DNA of 64,000 nt from Impatiens glandulifera. Taxonomy: Eukaryota > Streptophyta > Magnoliopsida > Ericales > Balsaminaceae. The translations under genes were made by a program, and so were the position numbers. The stretch covers positions 40,459,382 through 40,523,381 of the forward strand of contig NC_061863.1 of the NCBI RefSeq assembly GCF_907164915.1, in the 5' to 3' direction. Under the pieces are notes generated by a model, which worked only from the letters and a program-made list of their open reading frames with translations, was not told the DNA's origin and made no database searches. Positions 44,041 to 56,264 of this stretch are shown in pieces; the stretch's first letter is position 1, and each line of letters opens with the position of its first letter.

Positions 44041-46878
44041 ATGGATCTAGGCAAAGCCCCGTTTCAATGGATGTTGCAGGTTGATTTTGAAGACATCGAC
44101 CAGCACGCTGAAGACAAGAACAAAGCTGTTCTTCAACTCCTTCGAGATTCTGGGTTGGAGAAGTTCCTCTCTGGTCCGTTCATCCTCTATCCGGCGGCAG
44201 TGACGGAATTCTTGGCGACGGCGACACTGTTGAAGAGAAAAGTATCGGCTACCGTCAACGGGAAGGCGGTTCTTATAACTGAAGAAATTTTCGCGGAGGC
44301 TCTCGGTCTACCCAACACAGGTTCAGACCTAAAATTCGACCTAACCGACGCAGAATCAAATGCTGCCCGGTTGGTTGTATCCCTTTCAGGTCAGGACCTG
44401 GTGCTCCACAACAGCCGGAAAATCAAGCTGAAACCGGAATACAAATGGCTAGTGACCATCATCTCCAAATCGCTCCAAGGAAAAGGAGGTAACTTCGATA
44501 ATCTCACAAAGTTTAAACTCAGAATGTTGTTAGCCATCGTCCACAACGATAAGGTGGACTGGGGATACGTGCTATACGAAGAGTTCTGTCAAATGGTAAT
44601 CAAGAAAGAAGGCCGGGTGCAGGCCTATGCTATGCAAATCGTGAAGATTCTCGAGTTCCTTAATGTGGAACTAGGTGAAGGCGTACCGCTTCCGATATCC
44701 AACATCCTTGACTCTGAGTCAGTGGCAGAGAAACCGGAGAAGACGATCAAGCCAAAAATCTCAAAATCAAAGTCATCCAAGGGAGCCAGCTCATCGGTTC
44801 CGGTTGAAGAAGAAACAAGACAAAGGAAACCGTCCAGAAAAGCGGTTGAGGCAGAAGCTCAACCAGAACCGAAAAGGAGGAAGAAAGTATCAGCGAAAAA
44901 GAGCTCAAAGAAACCGGCGGACTCTGAGAGAACGCTCTCCTCAGACAACCCTCCTGAAAGAACCGCAGAGGTATTCCAGCCAATTCCCATTAACACCGTT
45001 GTTCCAACTCCTATTCCATCTGATTCTCCAAAGCAAACCGAATCTTCGGGGAGCGAGGAGAACAAATCTAATTCTAAGGAGGAAGCAGAAGAAATTGTTC
45101 AATCTGCAACCTCCAAGTCCCCAAGCAAGCAAGCCGATGAAGTATTAGCCGAAGTGGGCTTGAATACTTCTGAAGCTATTCAGAATGTGGTCCAGGAGAT
45201 CGCTAGAGAAACCGAAGAAGACGACGTCTCTAGTCGTCGGAAGCCAGAAAATCAGGTTGAAATGCCTGATCAACCAGAAATCCAACCGGTCGATGTGACG
45301 ACCAAGTCAACAGAAACAGCACCTCCGGCTCAGGAGGAAAACATTGAAGAAAGGGAACCTTCCGGTTCCGCAGGAGACAGAACAGCTCCAGAAGGCTCCA
45401 AACCAAGAGACAAAGGCAAAGGCATTCTTATTGAAGAGTCAACTGAAACCGGAACGGGCATGCTGCAGATCGACCCTCAGACTGAAGCCACAACCGGAGA
45501 AGAATACCCATATACTTTAGAGCAAGAAAATGAGTTGTTCGATGAATTCATCCAAGATATGAACAAAGGTGCAAGTGAGGCACTAGCTCCATATATGCGG
45601 TGGGTGAAGCTCCGGACAGAGACCAAATTATCCGACATGCTTCCATGTCTCAGTGGAAACAAGCAATGGGACGCTCTCGTCCAGCTAGAAGAGAGGGCAC
45701 TCGAGTTGGCTAACACCCAATTGATCCAACCGGCGTTTTCCAAAGCTCCGGTACTTCTCGAAAACGTGCGGCTACAGGCAGTTGAGAATGCCTTTCAAGA
45801 AATCAAAGGAAAGGAGCTGGAACAGATTGAAATGAAGATGGCGGAGCGATTTATTGGAGTACGAGAGCGGCTTGTGCAAAGCTTCGAACGCCTTGATAAG
45901 AAATGGTGGGATACCTGCAAACGCCAATTCAACAATCCCGAGCAATATCAAAGTAGGCCTTTCTTTCTAAATGGGGAAACATCTGGCACTTCTGAAAACC
46001 GAGAACAAGAAGCCTCTCAACCGGCTAAGGCTCTGGACATCGAGCAGATCAAACAAGCAGTGGTAGACACAGCTGATTCATGCCTAGGGAACTTCAAAGC
46101 GGTAACCGAAGAAAGAATCTCAGCGGCTGAAGATAAAATGGTAAACTCTCTACAAGCTATGATGGATACAACTATGCAATCAACAGTTCAAACTATGATT
46201 ACCGAGTCTGTCAAGGCTGCAACCGCTCCACTTTTGGACATGCTGCAAGCCATGGCAATCCAGATCGGTGAATTGTCAAAAGTTCAAGTCGGCTCAACCC
46301 AAACCCAAATCGAGAAAGATGCTGAAACCGCACGGAAGCTGCAAGAAGAAGAAATTGAAAGAGAACGGGTTCAGAAGGAACTGGAGGATAAAGATCATGA
46401 ACTGGCCCAAAAATGCAATGAAGAGGAGCAGGCAAACGCTCAGGAATCGGCACAGGGTCATTCATCTCATTCCATGAGTACACGGAACAAAAAGAAACGA
46501 AGCGCTGTTAAAGAAGTGATAAGAAGGGCAGAATTGAAGACAGCCGAACCGGTTGGACTGAATGCGGAACCGCTGGATGAAGAAGAAGAAGAAGACTCGG
46601 AGGAACTCAACAGACGGAAAAGAAGGTCAACCGGAGAATCCACCGCAACTCCAAGCTTCAGACCCTTGACTGTTCCACCTCGTCCACCGCCAAAACCAAT
46701 TTGCGCCAACTTCAATCTCAGGAAAAAGGTCCCCGGCCATTCAAGTGTATGGGCCGGTTTGGTAATCGATGCTGACAGACGTGCTAGAGAGCACAGAGCA
46801 AGAATAGAAGAAGCAAGGAAACGTCTGGACAAAGAACTGGAAAAGGAGCAAGACAAGGGGGGATCATCCAAGCCTTAA
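44041..46878 (+). CDS. Accessory ORF 3 of the retrotransposon, 945 aa
   Basis: The first 230 residues are the same domain as ORFs 1 and 2 (VDFEDIDQHAEDK, DSGLEKFLSG, VNGKAVLITEEIFAEALGLP, LRMLLAIVHNDKVDWGY). A long extension follows: a Lys/Ser/Pro/Glu-rich segment to about residue 480; a helical block (EYPYTLEQENELFDEFIQDM, VRERLVQSFERLDKKWWDTC); further predicted coiled coils around 740-820 (KLQEEEIERERVQKELEDK); an acidic run DEEEEEDSEE; a proline stretch PPRPPPKP; and a final charged helix. The composition suggests a nuclear or particle-associated scaffold rather than an envelope. Function unknown; the frame is fully open. Confidence 0.8.
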   Translation: MDLGKAPFQWMLQVDFEDIDQHAEDKNKAVLQLLRDSGLEKFLSGPFILYPAAVTEFLATATLLKRKVSATVNGKAVLITEEIFAEALGLPNTGSDLKFDLTDAESNAARLVVSLSGQDLVLHNSRKIKLKPEYKWLVTIISKSLQGKGGNFDNLTKFKLRMLLAIVHNDKVDWGYVLYEEFCQMVIKKEGRVQAYAMQIVKILEFLNVELGEGVPLPISNILDSESVAEKPEKTIKPKISKSKSSKGASSSVPVEEETRQRKPSRKAVEAEAQPEPKRRKKVSAKKSSKKPADSERTLSSDNPPERTAEVFQPIPINTVVPTPIPSDSPKQTESSGSEENKSNSKEEAEEIVQSATSKSPSKQADEVLAEVGLNTSEAIQNVVQEIARETEEDDVSSRRKPENQVEMPDQPEIQPVDVTTKSTETAPPAQEENIEEREPSGSAGDRTAPEGSKPRDKGKGILIEESTETGTGMLQIDPQTEATTGEEYPYTLEQENELFDEFIQDMNKGASEALAPYMRWVKLRTETKLSDMLPCLSGNKQWDALVQLEERALELANTQLIQPAFSKAPVLLENVRLQAVENAFQEIKGKELEQIEMKMAERFIGVRERLVQSFERLDKKWWDTCKRQFNNPEQYQSRPFFLNGETSGTSENREQEASQPAKALDIEQIKQAVVDTADSCLGNFKAVTEERISAAEDKMVNSLQAMMDTTMQSTVQTMITESVKAATAPLLDMLQAMAIQIGELSKVQVGSTQTQIEKDAETARKLQEEEIERERVQKELEDKDHELAQKCNEEEQANAQESAQGHSSHSMSTRNKKKRSAVKEVIRRAELKTAEPVGLNAEPLDEEEEEDSEELNRRKRRSTGESTATPSFRPLTVPPRPPPKPICANFNLRKKVPGHSSVWAGLVIDADRRAREHRARIEEARKRLDKELEKEQDKGGSSKP

Positions 46879-47134
46879 ACTCTATTTCCATAATTACTTT
46901 AAACAATTATGTCCTTGATGTGTTTCAGAACTTGGTCACTCTTGCTATCTTTTGTGTTTTTCAAAACATATTGTCTACGTTTTTCAAAACATACAAGTTC
47001 ACCTATCTCTCATATTTTTCAAAACATACACTTATCAAAAATCAAACACATGTTTTTCAAACACATTTCTCTCAAACAAAATCTTTAAAACCGGCCATAC
47101 ATTACAAGTTTTGAATATTTATTCTAAATAATCA
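46879..47134. other. 3' region with TTTTTCAAAACATA repeats
   Basis: Four degenerate repeats of TTTTTCAAAACATA/CACAT between 46956 and 47060, then sequence rich in AAACC. No ORF. Confidence 0.5.
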
Positions 47135-47238
47135 AAAAGGGAGAAATTGATAGAAAAATTAAGTAAGTTAATTTTCTTAAACCGGCCACACATTACAATT
47201 TTTGAATATTTATTCTAAATAATCAAAAAGGGAGAAAT
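47135..47238 (+). repeat. Duplicated polypurine tract with LTR-start fragment
   Basis: AAAAAGGGAGAAAT followed by TGATAGAAAAATTAAG occurs twice, with LTR-like starts at 47148 and 47239 (91-bp period). The second abuts the real 3' LTR. The first carries about 25 bp of LTR-like sequence and then returns to internal sequence. Confidence 0.75.
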
Positions 47239-48511
47239 TGATAGAAAAATTAAGTAGATTAATTTTGGAACCGGCCAGACAAACTAAACAGAAATTAAAC
47301 TTCATGTGCAGGTACTGAACAAATCGGAACCGGAAATCGTGCATCAATAACCAGCTGCTATTACATCAAAGAAACCGGCTTCAAGTGATCAAGACAAATG
47401 ATCACAGGAACCGGCTTCACTTTCTCAAGCAACCGGTTAGCAAAGAACAGAAGAACACACTTCAACCGGATCATAATGCACAAAGACACAGAGACCGGAA
47501 AGTACAGATCAAAAGTCAGAAGATTCAAATCTCAAGAGTGACGTACTGTGACGGAGGAAACGTGTCTCGAAAAGATAAAAGAAGATCGGATCCGATCAGA
47601 AGCATGGGAGGAATGCAATGATGCCTTGGTGATCCGATGCTGACGACCGGAAGCGGATGTTCAACACGTGTATCAATCTGAAAACCGGTTATGTCATCAT
47701 CTGCTCAGAGTCACCTGCATGAATGCCAGGTGTCGAGGAAGTTGAAGCGTGCAAGAAATCCTCCTGCAGATAGGCGTGCTAATGATCAACCAATCCGCAA
47801 GAGAGAGAAGAAAGTAGCCGTTAGCTATTTTCAGCTATAAAAGGAAGATCAAACGTCTTCATTCAATGAAAGTGGCATGCAGCAGTGAATACGAGAAATT
47901 GAGTAGTTGAAATTGTGAAAGTCATAAAGCATTCAATTCTAGAGAGATAAAGCTCTATATTCTAAAGTCGGTTTGCCTAAAACCGGAAATCCTTGTGTGT
48001 GATTATTGTGTTGTGTTGTATTACATCAAAGTGTGAGTTTGGTGTAACCGGCGAGTAGCGAAGTTGGGCTCGACCGGAAGTGTAAATTGTAACTCTAAAG
48101 AGTTAGTAGAGATCCTTCTCATAACCTGAGAAGAAGGGGTGACGTAGGAGGGTTTGCTCCGAACATCCATAAACAAATTTCCGTGTCTTGTGTTCTTTCA
48201 TTTCGCTTTCTTTTCCCGCTATCTTACCATAAAACCGCAAACCAATCATACTTCCAAAACCGGTCACTCACTCTCATTAAACATCTTCCTCCTTAAACAT
48301 CATCTAAAAGTCGCAAACGTTGCTTCAACCTGAAATAGACACTTCCGCCCTTGAACACCGGTTCAAGAGTCTGTGACAGGCTGTGCAGTGCTGAGAACGG
48401 TTTTAGTCTTTAACCGGACTATCACCAAGTAGTGTGTGTGTTGTAAGCGGCCTCCCTTATCAAAACCGGAAAAACACCCCCGGTCCTCCAAGGGCGTCCC
48501 CGATCCTAACA
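47239..48511 (+). repeat. 3' LTR
   Basis: 1273 bp, identical in length to the 5' LTR. Differences I can see: AAACCGG/AAATCGG near 47312, GAAACC/GAGACC near 47493, GTAGAC/GTAGCC and CTACTT/CTATTT near 47819-47827, AAACAG/AAATAG near 48336, and GACAAG/GACAGG near 48379. Confidence 0.95.
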
Positions 48512-48610
48512 GTAATGAACTGAATAATACTTAATTTCTGATCAGAATAAGAAACTTTATAAATATCTATAAAATAACTAAACCGAAAGACAACCAAACT
48601 ATAAACTCCC

Positions 48611-49055
48611 ACTGAAGTTAGAGATCGTCGATCTCTATGATACTCATACGAGCAATATTCTCATGAAAGACATTAGGCGATAAAATCATTGTCAATGAGT
48701 TTATAACCACAGAGTTTGTACATAAATATTTTATAGAAATCTATCCACTTTGTATCATTTCTTTCATAACAAGAAACTTGATATCAATATTACTTAATTT
48801 GATTACTAATAACATGTCACAAATTCCGCTACAATATTGGATGATGCTTAAGTGTTTGTTCGACACTTCTTTAAGAAACGACAAAACCAGCTTGCGAAAA
48901 ATATAACCCGAAGTGGATTTCATACTATTTTGGCATCCCGTAAGATCAAAGTCAGAATACTCAATGCTCTCAAGACTTTCCGACTTTCTATATGTGAGCA
49001 TTTAATTCTTAGTTCTTTTCAAATATCTCATAACTCTTGGTTATTTAATGCCAAG
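48611..49055 (-). pseudogene. Ancient Copia RNase H fragment (split off by the young element)
   Basis: Inverted counterpart of 9601-10045 with the same MLTYRKSES and NSMKSTSGYIF sequence. It is separated from its own LTR at 33322-34147 by the 14-kb insertion. Confidence 0.7.
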
Positions 49056-49835
49056 CAAAATTTATGACAAACAAAATGTCACCCATATATAAAACCATAA
49101 ATAGACGTGTACTCCCACTGAACTTGTGATACACAAATTATCAATTAAATTCATCTCAAAATCAAAAGAGAGAATTGTTATTTTGTGAAATTTATGGTAT
49201 CACTAACGAGACGCTTCTTTAAGTCTATAGATGAATTTCTTTAATTTGAAAACTATATTAATTTGATCTCTCAACACAAAATTTTCTCATTGCAACAAAT
49301 TGTTTTTTAATGTCTCTATTGAAAAACCCTTAATATTTTTTTTGGTGAAGCTCCATATCAAAATATGCAACGAGTACCATAAATTGTCCTTAAAGAGAAA
49401 TTCAATTAAACTAGATTGTCATAAAGACACTTGATTTTGAGGTTATTGAGTTTGTACTTAATGAATTTAATAATATTGTCTTGTTACTCTTGGTTTTTTA
49501 TCATTATCATCAATATCAATAAAATCCTTATCAATGTCAAAATACTTGAGATATAAATCAAATCTTCCACAATAGGAATTATTGATCTAAATTATTTTTA
49601 AAGACAAAATTATTTCTCCCCTCAAACTCAACATCTTCAAAAAAAAATATTGTAGTCTCGTCTAAAAAAAATATATCTTTAACTTGACATAATAAAAAAA
49701 TTATAGCCCTTAATCACTTAGAATATTTAATAAACTAATTACTCACATTTATAAACTTAAGTAACAACTAAATTCAAATAATGATTTATCCGATCTCAAA
49801 ATACTCAATACAACATTAATATCAAGTATTTGGAC
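49056..49835. other. No gene recognised
   Basis: Inverted counterpart of 8829-9600. AT-rich, probably decayed Copia sequence. Confidence 0.35.
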
Positions 49836-50675
49836 TAGGGCTGCAAATGAGCCGAGCCGAGCTCGAGCTTGCTGAAGCTCGAGCTCGAACGAGCTTATAA
49901 ATTTGAACTCGAGTTCGACTCGACTATATTACTTACAAGCTCGGCTCGATTCGAAAGCTTGAACAAAAATTTAATTTTCAAGCTCAAACTCGAACTCGAA
50001 CTCAATTCGAGCTCGAACTCGAACCAAATTTATTTATAAAATTAAAATATCAAACTTTCATACAAATTAATAAATTAAAACATGATATTTCAAAATTAAA
50101 ATATGAAACAATCATAACTATTCAAAATTCTAAAACATAATAATTCAAAACATTATTAAATCACCATTACTAATCAAAATTCTAAAACATAAAATTCAAA
50201 AATTAAAGTACAAAACTATAAAAATTGTTTGAACATTCAATATATTAATTTTTTTAACTCATGTTCTTCAATCATAACACACGTACAACTTGTACTACCT
50301 GCATTCAATAATATGAAATGTTTAATCTTAAAAATAATTAATATAAAAAATAAATTTTAAAACAAATAACTAAAATTTAATTACTTTAAGAGGTAGATAC
50401 CGACAACAATTGATATGTCTTCTCTTTCTGAAAAAGTGAAAAATTAATTAAATAAATGATAAAATTCAATATATAACATAAGAATTCAATAATGAAAACT
50501 TACTTTAATCTTCTTACTATTATATATTATATATATTTAATTTATTTGGATGCAAGTATAATAAGATTCAAATATTATAGGAAGAATATAACTTATAACA
50601 ACAATTTATTATTATTTTATATATATTATAATATATATTATTAATCTTATAAATTATTTTTTTCTTTAAACATAT

Positions 50676-50755
<80 letters not shown>

Positions 50756-52214
50756 ATAATATATATATATATATCTTTTTTTCTCAACATATTATATATA
50801 ATATATATATCTTTAAATATTACTGTATATATATTGTACTTTTATTATATAAAATATATTAACATTTTTTATCTCTTTCAATATTATATATAATAAACAT
50901 TTTTTATATATAATATATTAACTATTTTTATCCGTAAATAATTATATATTATAATATGCTAATTATTATATCCATAATATTTATTTTTATTATAGATAAT
51001 ATATTAACTTTTTTTTATCTCTTTTCAATATAAATTTTTATTATATATACTTTTATTATAAATAAAATATTAACTATTTTTATTTCTTTTTATACCAAAC
51101 TAATTATTATATCTTAATATTATTTTTATTATATATAATATATTAAACCTTATTTATCTCTTTCAATATTATATATAATACACTTTTATTATATATAATT
51201 TATTTTTAAAAAATATTTACCTCTTTTTTTTTAAACAATCTTTTTTATAACCAATAAGTTTTTATTATATATTCATCCAACCTATGTATAGAATAATCGA
51301 AGTCTAAGTTTATATATTCATGCACTGAGTTCACCAATAAAATAGTTTTTTCTTTTCTTTGTTGTTGGATTTCTTTAAGGTAAAAAAAATCAAAGTTAAA
51401 TAAAAAAAATAAAAACAATAGTTATCATTAAAGTGAAAATAAATTTAATTACTTGTAAACCCTCTTCTAAATGAAATCGTGAAGACAAAAAAGAAGAAAA
51501 TGAATAGATGAAGAGTGAAAAATATGTGAAGACTAAAGAATAAGAGATTAATAGCTAAAGAAGTTGTGAAGAATGAATAAAGAAAAGATTAAATGTGAAA
51601 AAACGGTGAAGAGTGAGCAAAGAGAAAAAAGAGTGAGCAAAGAGAAAATAATGAAGGAAGAATGAAAGAGGTGAAGAGTGAGCAAAGAGAAAAAAGAATG
51701 AGCAAAGAGAAAATAATGAAGGAAGAATGAAAAAATAGTCAATTACAAAGAGAAAATGAAGGAAGAATGAAAGTAGAGGCGATTAGATGAAGAAGATTAG
51801 GTTAGATGAAAATGAAACAAAATGCCATTAGATGAAGAAGATATTAGGTTAGATGAAAATGAAACAAGAGGCTTAGATGAAGAAGATGAGGTTAGATGAA
51901 GAGTCATAGATATGTTAGAAATTAGAGTTTTATTATAGATTGTGGGCCTTCATATGGGCTTTGAAGAGTAAGAGATGGAAAAAATATATTATTTGAGTTT
52001 TAATATTAAATTAAAAAAATTATATATTATATACTTAGGCTCGAAAAAGCTCGACAAGCCATCGGGCACAAATTATATAAACTCGAGCTCGACTCGAATT
52101 TTAAACGAGTCGGCTCGAGCTCGGCTCGAGCTCGGTCAAAGTCAAGCTCAAGCCGAGCTTTGATCGAGCGGCTCACGAGTGGCTCACGAATAGCTTGACT
52201 CATGTACAACCCTA
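49836..52214. mobile_element. Non-autonomous hAT-like element (second copy), 2379 bp
   Basis: Starts TAGGGCTGCAAATGAGCC and ends CATGTACAACCCTA, with GAGCTCGAGC clusters at both ends. Flanking ATTTGGAC and TTTTGGAA match at six of eight positions. It is about 32 bp longer than the inverted copy, mainly through the TA tract at about 50685-50775. Confidence 0.8.
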
Positions 52215-52599
52215 TTTTGGAAAGTAATATTAATTTCTAATAGTATTTTGGTGTAATGATCAAACATTAATAATAAGAAATGTCAAATAATGAATGTATC
52301 TTTTGATGGATTAATTATTCACATAAATAAGACTTTATAATTATTACATGTTTACCACCACAAATATTTACGCAATTTCGTCAATTAATTATCAGCCTTT
52401 GGGCTAAATAATATAATCACATAAATTACAAAATACTAACTTTCAAAATTTTCTTGAATAAATTTCAACAAACATTGTCACTTTAGTGATTATTTGTATC
52501 AATAATACAATCCAAATAATGAACAATAATATCATTAATTTCAATTTAATGATTATTAATAACAATCTTTATATTATTAAGTTATTACAAATAACTTAC

Positions 52600-53135
52600 C
52601 AACTCTTCTTCAACTTGAGCAAACAGTCTACTTCCCGTATGATGTGGGAATTTGAGTTTCTTCCTGTTAACAATATTTGTACTACTGTTTTTCTGAAATT
52701 TAAATAAAAAATGAAGTTAGAATAATTAATATCAACTTTTATTTGAATTATGAAACCGTACCTTAAATTTTTCCGTGAAGAAATGGTTGCGACACACAAA
52801 CTCCCAATCATCTCGATCGTAGTCTGGTGGAGGATTGGCCAGTATCGCCGCCTCGTCTCCATTATGGACACGGATATATCCCGTGTTCAAATCCGAGCGC
52901 CATCTATCCCATATCTGCTTGGCGTGTTCCAATCCGGTCTTTCGATAATTGTCAATAGGACCATTAGTAGCCTCGAACGGATCCTGAAAATAAAAACATT
53001 CAAATGTTATAAACAATTATTTAATGATTAATGTATAATTAAGTAATAATTATTACCGTCACAGCAGTCCAAATGTAATCCAATTGGTCAACACTTAATG
53101 CCTTCCACTTCAGAAGACGGTATGAGATGCCTTCT
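52600..53135 (-). pseudogene. CACTA (Transposase_24-like) fragment, copy 3
   Basis: Exons 53057 to about 53135, 52762-52983 and 52600-52692, with the same splice sites as copy 1. This copy has no stop inside the exons: KQIWDRWRSDLNTGYI, DDWEFVCRNHFFTEKFK and KKLKFPHHTGSR read through. The rest of the gene is missing, so it is still a fragment. Confidence 0.75.
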
Positions 53136-53880
53136 CACTTTCTAATAACCTTGAACAACATTAATTTAACACATTTGATATCCTTAAAATATTTCGCAAT
53201 CCATATGATCAAACATTACACAAATACATAGGATAATCAAACATAAACATTTATATACACTTCTCTATATAATCAAACACATTCATGAACATTTTAACAT
53301 TAAACAAAATCTCAATTTTTAAAATAAAATACACACTTGATTATATTAGTTAGGAGTCTAGATTGGAAAGTAGAAAACCAATTAATTTAACAATTTGTGA
53401 AATGGTAATTCCGAGAGTTAATGGTATAACTTTCGGTTTTGATGGGTATTTCCAAAAGTTATACCATTAACTTTCGGAATTACCATTTCACAAATTGTTA
53501 AATTAATTGATTTTTAATCTTCTAATGACATTGAACAACATTAATTAAACACATTTAATAACCTTAAAACATTACACAATCTATATGATCAAACTTTATA
53601 CACATTAATGTAATCATCAAACACAAACATATATATACACTTCTTTATATAATCAAACACAATCATAAACATTTTAACATTAAACACAATCTTAATTTTT
53701 AAAAAACAACACACACTTGATTAGATTATTTAGGAGTCTAGAGTATAGGTGAAAAACCAATTAATTTAACAAATTATGAAGTGGTAAAACCAAAAGTTTA
53801 TATATAACTTTCGGTTTTGATGGGTATTTCCGAAAGTTTTGAATAAACCTCTCGATCCTGACCTTAAACATAATATTTTT
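53136..53880. repeat. 380-bp tandem duplication with long hairpin (copy 3)
   Basis: Counterpart of 4805-5550 and 21066-21800. The hairpin is at 53389-53519. Confidence 0.75.
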
Positions 53881-53889
53881 GGGAAGGGA

Positions 53890-55770
53890 CAAAATCGAAG
53901 GTTTATTTGAAAACCTTCGGTTTTGACAATTCTCAACACTTAGAAATTTTTATACTTTTTTTAATCAATGGACAAAACCGAAGGTTTATTTGAAAACCTT
54001 CGGTTTTGACCCTTCCCAACACTTAGAATTTTTTCTGCTTTTTTTAATCAATGGACAAAACTGAAGGTTTATTTGAAAACCTTCGGTTTTGACCCTTTAC
54101 AACACTTAGAATTTTTTCTGTTTTTTTAATCAATGGACAAAACCGAAGGTTTACAAATAAACCTTCGGTTTTGACCCTTCCCAACACTTAGAATTTTTTC
54201 TGCTTTTTTTAATCAATGGACAAAACCGAAGGTTTATTTAAAAACCTTCGGTTTTGACCCTTCCCAACACTTATAATTTTTTTTGCTTTTTTTAATCAAT
54301 GGACAAAACCGAAGATTTATTTGAAAACCTTCGGTTTTGAACCTTCCCAACACTTAGAATTTTTTCTGCTTTTTTTAATCAATGGACAAAACCGAAGGTT
54401 TATTTGAAAACTTTCGATTTTGACCATTCCCAACAGTTATAATTTTTTCTGCTTTTTTTAATCAATGGACAAAACCGAAGGTTTATTTGAAAACCTTTGG
54501 TTTTGACCATTCTCAACACTTAGAAATTTTTATACTTTTTTTAATCAATGGAAAAAACCGAAGGTTTATTTGAAAACCTTCGGTTTTGACCCTTCCCAAC
54601 ACTTAGAATTTTTTCTGCTTTTTTTAATCAATGGACAAAACTGAAGGTTTATTTGAAAACCTTCGGTTTTGACCCTTTACAACACTTAGGCCTTGTTCGG
54701 ATTGAGGTTTTTGAAAAAACCTAGAGAGGGAAAAAGGTAATAATTGGTGATGATTTTGAGGAAGTGATCATTATTTTTGGTAAAAAGACTTAAAGGGTAT
54801 TGATATATATGAATAAAATAAAAAATAATAATTTAAAATAGAGGGTATTTTAGTATTTTGGTCAATGAAATGAGTGATATGATTGTTGAGAAGTGATTGA
54901 TTGGAAAATTGTTTTGGGATGGGTTTTTTAAAAAACCCAAAGAGAACAAGACCTTTGAATTTTTTCTGTTTTTTTAATCAATGGACAAAACCGAAGGTTT
55001 ATTTGAAAACCTTCGGTTTTGACCCTTCCCAACACTTAGAATTTTTTCTGCTTTTTTTAATCAATGGACAAAACCGAAGGTTTATTTGAAAACCTTCGGT
55101 TTTGACCCTTCCCAACACTTATAATTTTTTTTGCTTTTTTTAATCAATGGACAAAACCGAAGATTTATTTGAAAACCTTCGGTTTTGAACCTTCCCAACA
55201 CTTAGAATTTTTTCTGCTTTTTTTAATCAATGGACAAAACCGAAGGTTTATTTGAAAACCTTCGATTTTGACCATTCCCAACAGTTATAATTTTTTCTGC
55301 TTTTTTTAATCAATGGACAAAACCGAAGGTTTATTTGAAAACCTTCGGTTTTGACCCTTCCCAACACTTAGAATTTTTTCTGCTTTTTTTAATCAATGGA
55401 CAAAACCGAAGGTTTATTTGAAAACCTTCGGTTTTGACCCTTTTCAACACTTATAATTTTTTCTAATTTTTTAAAACAATGGACAAAACTGAAGGTTTAT
55501 TTGAAAACCTTCGGCTTTGACCCTTCCCAACAATTAGAATTTTTTCTGCTTTTTTTAATCAATGGACAAATCCGAAGGTTTATTTGAAAACCTTCGGTTT
55601 TGATCCATACCCAACACTTAGAAATTTTTCAGCTTTTTTAATCAATGGACAAAACCGAAGGTTTATTTGAAAATCTTTGGTTTTGACCCTTCCCAACACT
55701 TAGAATTTTTTCTGCTTTTTTTAATCAATGGACAAAACCGAAAGTTTTCAAATAAATCTTAAGTTTTGAC
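53890..55770. repeat. 83-bp hairpin satellite array, about 19 units (copy 3)
   Basis: Same units as in copies 1 and 2. Nine units precede and ten follow the MITE at 54689-54953, which mirrors copy 1 exactly. The ATTTTTATACTTTTTTT variant unit occurs twice (about 53945 and 54530), as in copy 1. Confidence 0.85.
54689..54953. mobile_element. Harbinger/Tourist-type MITE (copy 3)
   Basis: 265 bp, starts GGCCTTGTTCGGATTGAGG and ends GAGAACAAGACC, flanked by TTA and TTT. Orthologous to 3735-3999. Confidence 0.75.
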
Positions 55771-56027
55771 CCTTCGAATTTTTTTTAAAACCAAAGGTTT
55801 ATTTGAAAACCTTCGAAATTACCCCTCTTTTTTTTTGTTAAAAATATACTATGTTCTATAATTTTATCAAATAAAGGCAATCTAATAAATAAATGAAAAG
55901 AAACCCTAATAACATTAATAAACCAAAACCAAAAGATAATAATAATTCATAATTATGAAAGAAAAACACACAAAAATGTAATCATTCGTACGGAAAAGAT
56001 AATACATAATTAATCAAACAATATAAT

Positions 56028-56264
56028 CTAGAAATTATTAGATGTGAGGGGAGGAGGGAGTGGTTGATTCTGCCTCATCAACAATTCAAGTTGCTGTTCG
56101 AGATTCTCCAATTTTTGCGCCATTTCTGCCATGTCCGCTTTAATTTCAGTAAGCATTTGGTCTGCATCCCTCAATTGGATTTGCTCCAATTCCAGCATCA
56201 TTTTTCTCACATCTTCCTCACGTGCCGGGACAGTTTCTCTGGTGTACGCCGAATACTCATCCAT
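56028..56264 (-). CDS. Coiled-coil ORF (copy 3)
   Basis: 78 residues, as at 23608-23844, with Met for Lys in the ADMAEMAQKLENL segment and Leu in the proline-rich end. Possible C-terminal exon of a CACTA protein. Confidence 0.45.
   Translation of the reverse strand: MDEYSAYTRETVPAREEDVRKMMLELEQIQLRDADQMLTEIKADMAEMAQKLENLEQQLELLMRQNQPLPPPLTSNNF

Larger units (their letters stand above)
34469..48511 (+). mobile_element. Young Sirevirus-like Copia LTR retrotransposon, 14,043 bp
   Basis: Complete element flanked by the 5-bp duplication GTAAT (34464-34468 and 48512-48516). It has two 1273-bp LTRs (TG...CA), a primer-binding site, gag, pol (order protease, integrase, reverse transcriptase, RNase H, i.e. 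Copia), three accessory ORFs and a polypurine tract. WYLDSGCSRHMTG and the long Gag with a post-zinc-knuckle domain are characteristic of the Sirevirus/Maximus lineage. The LTRs differ at about six positions by my reading (0.5%), so the insertion is recent. It sits in an ancient Copia relic, and copy 1 keeps the empty site (ATTAC at 10140-10144, i.e. GTAAT inverted). Confidence 0.95.

Noticed and set aside
44041..46878. Envelope-like protein
   Set aside because: Post-pol ORFs in Sireviruses are often called env-like, but I see no signal peptide, transmembrane segment or fusion-peptide-like stretch, and the N-terminal domain is shared with the two small ORFs.
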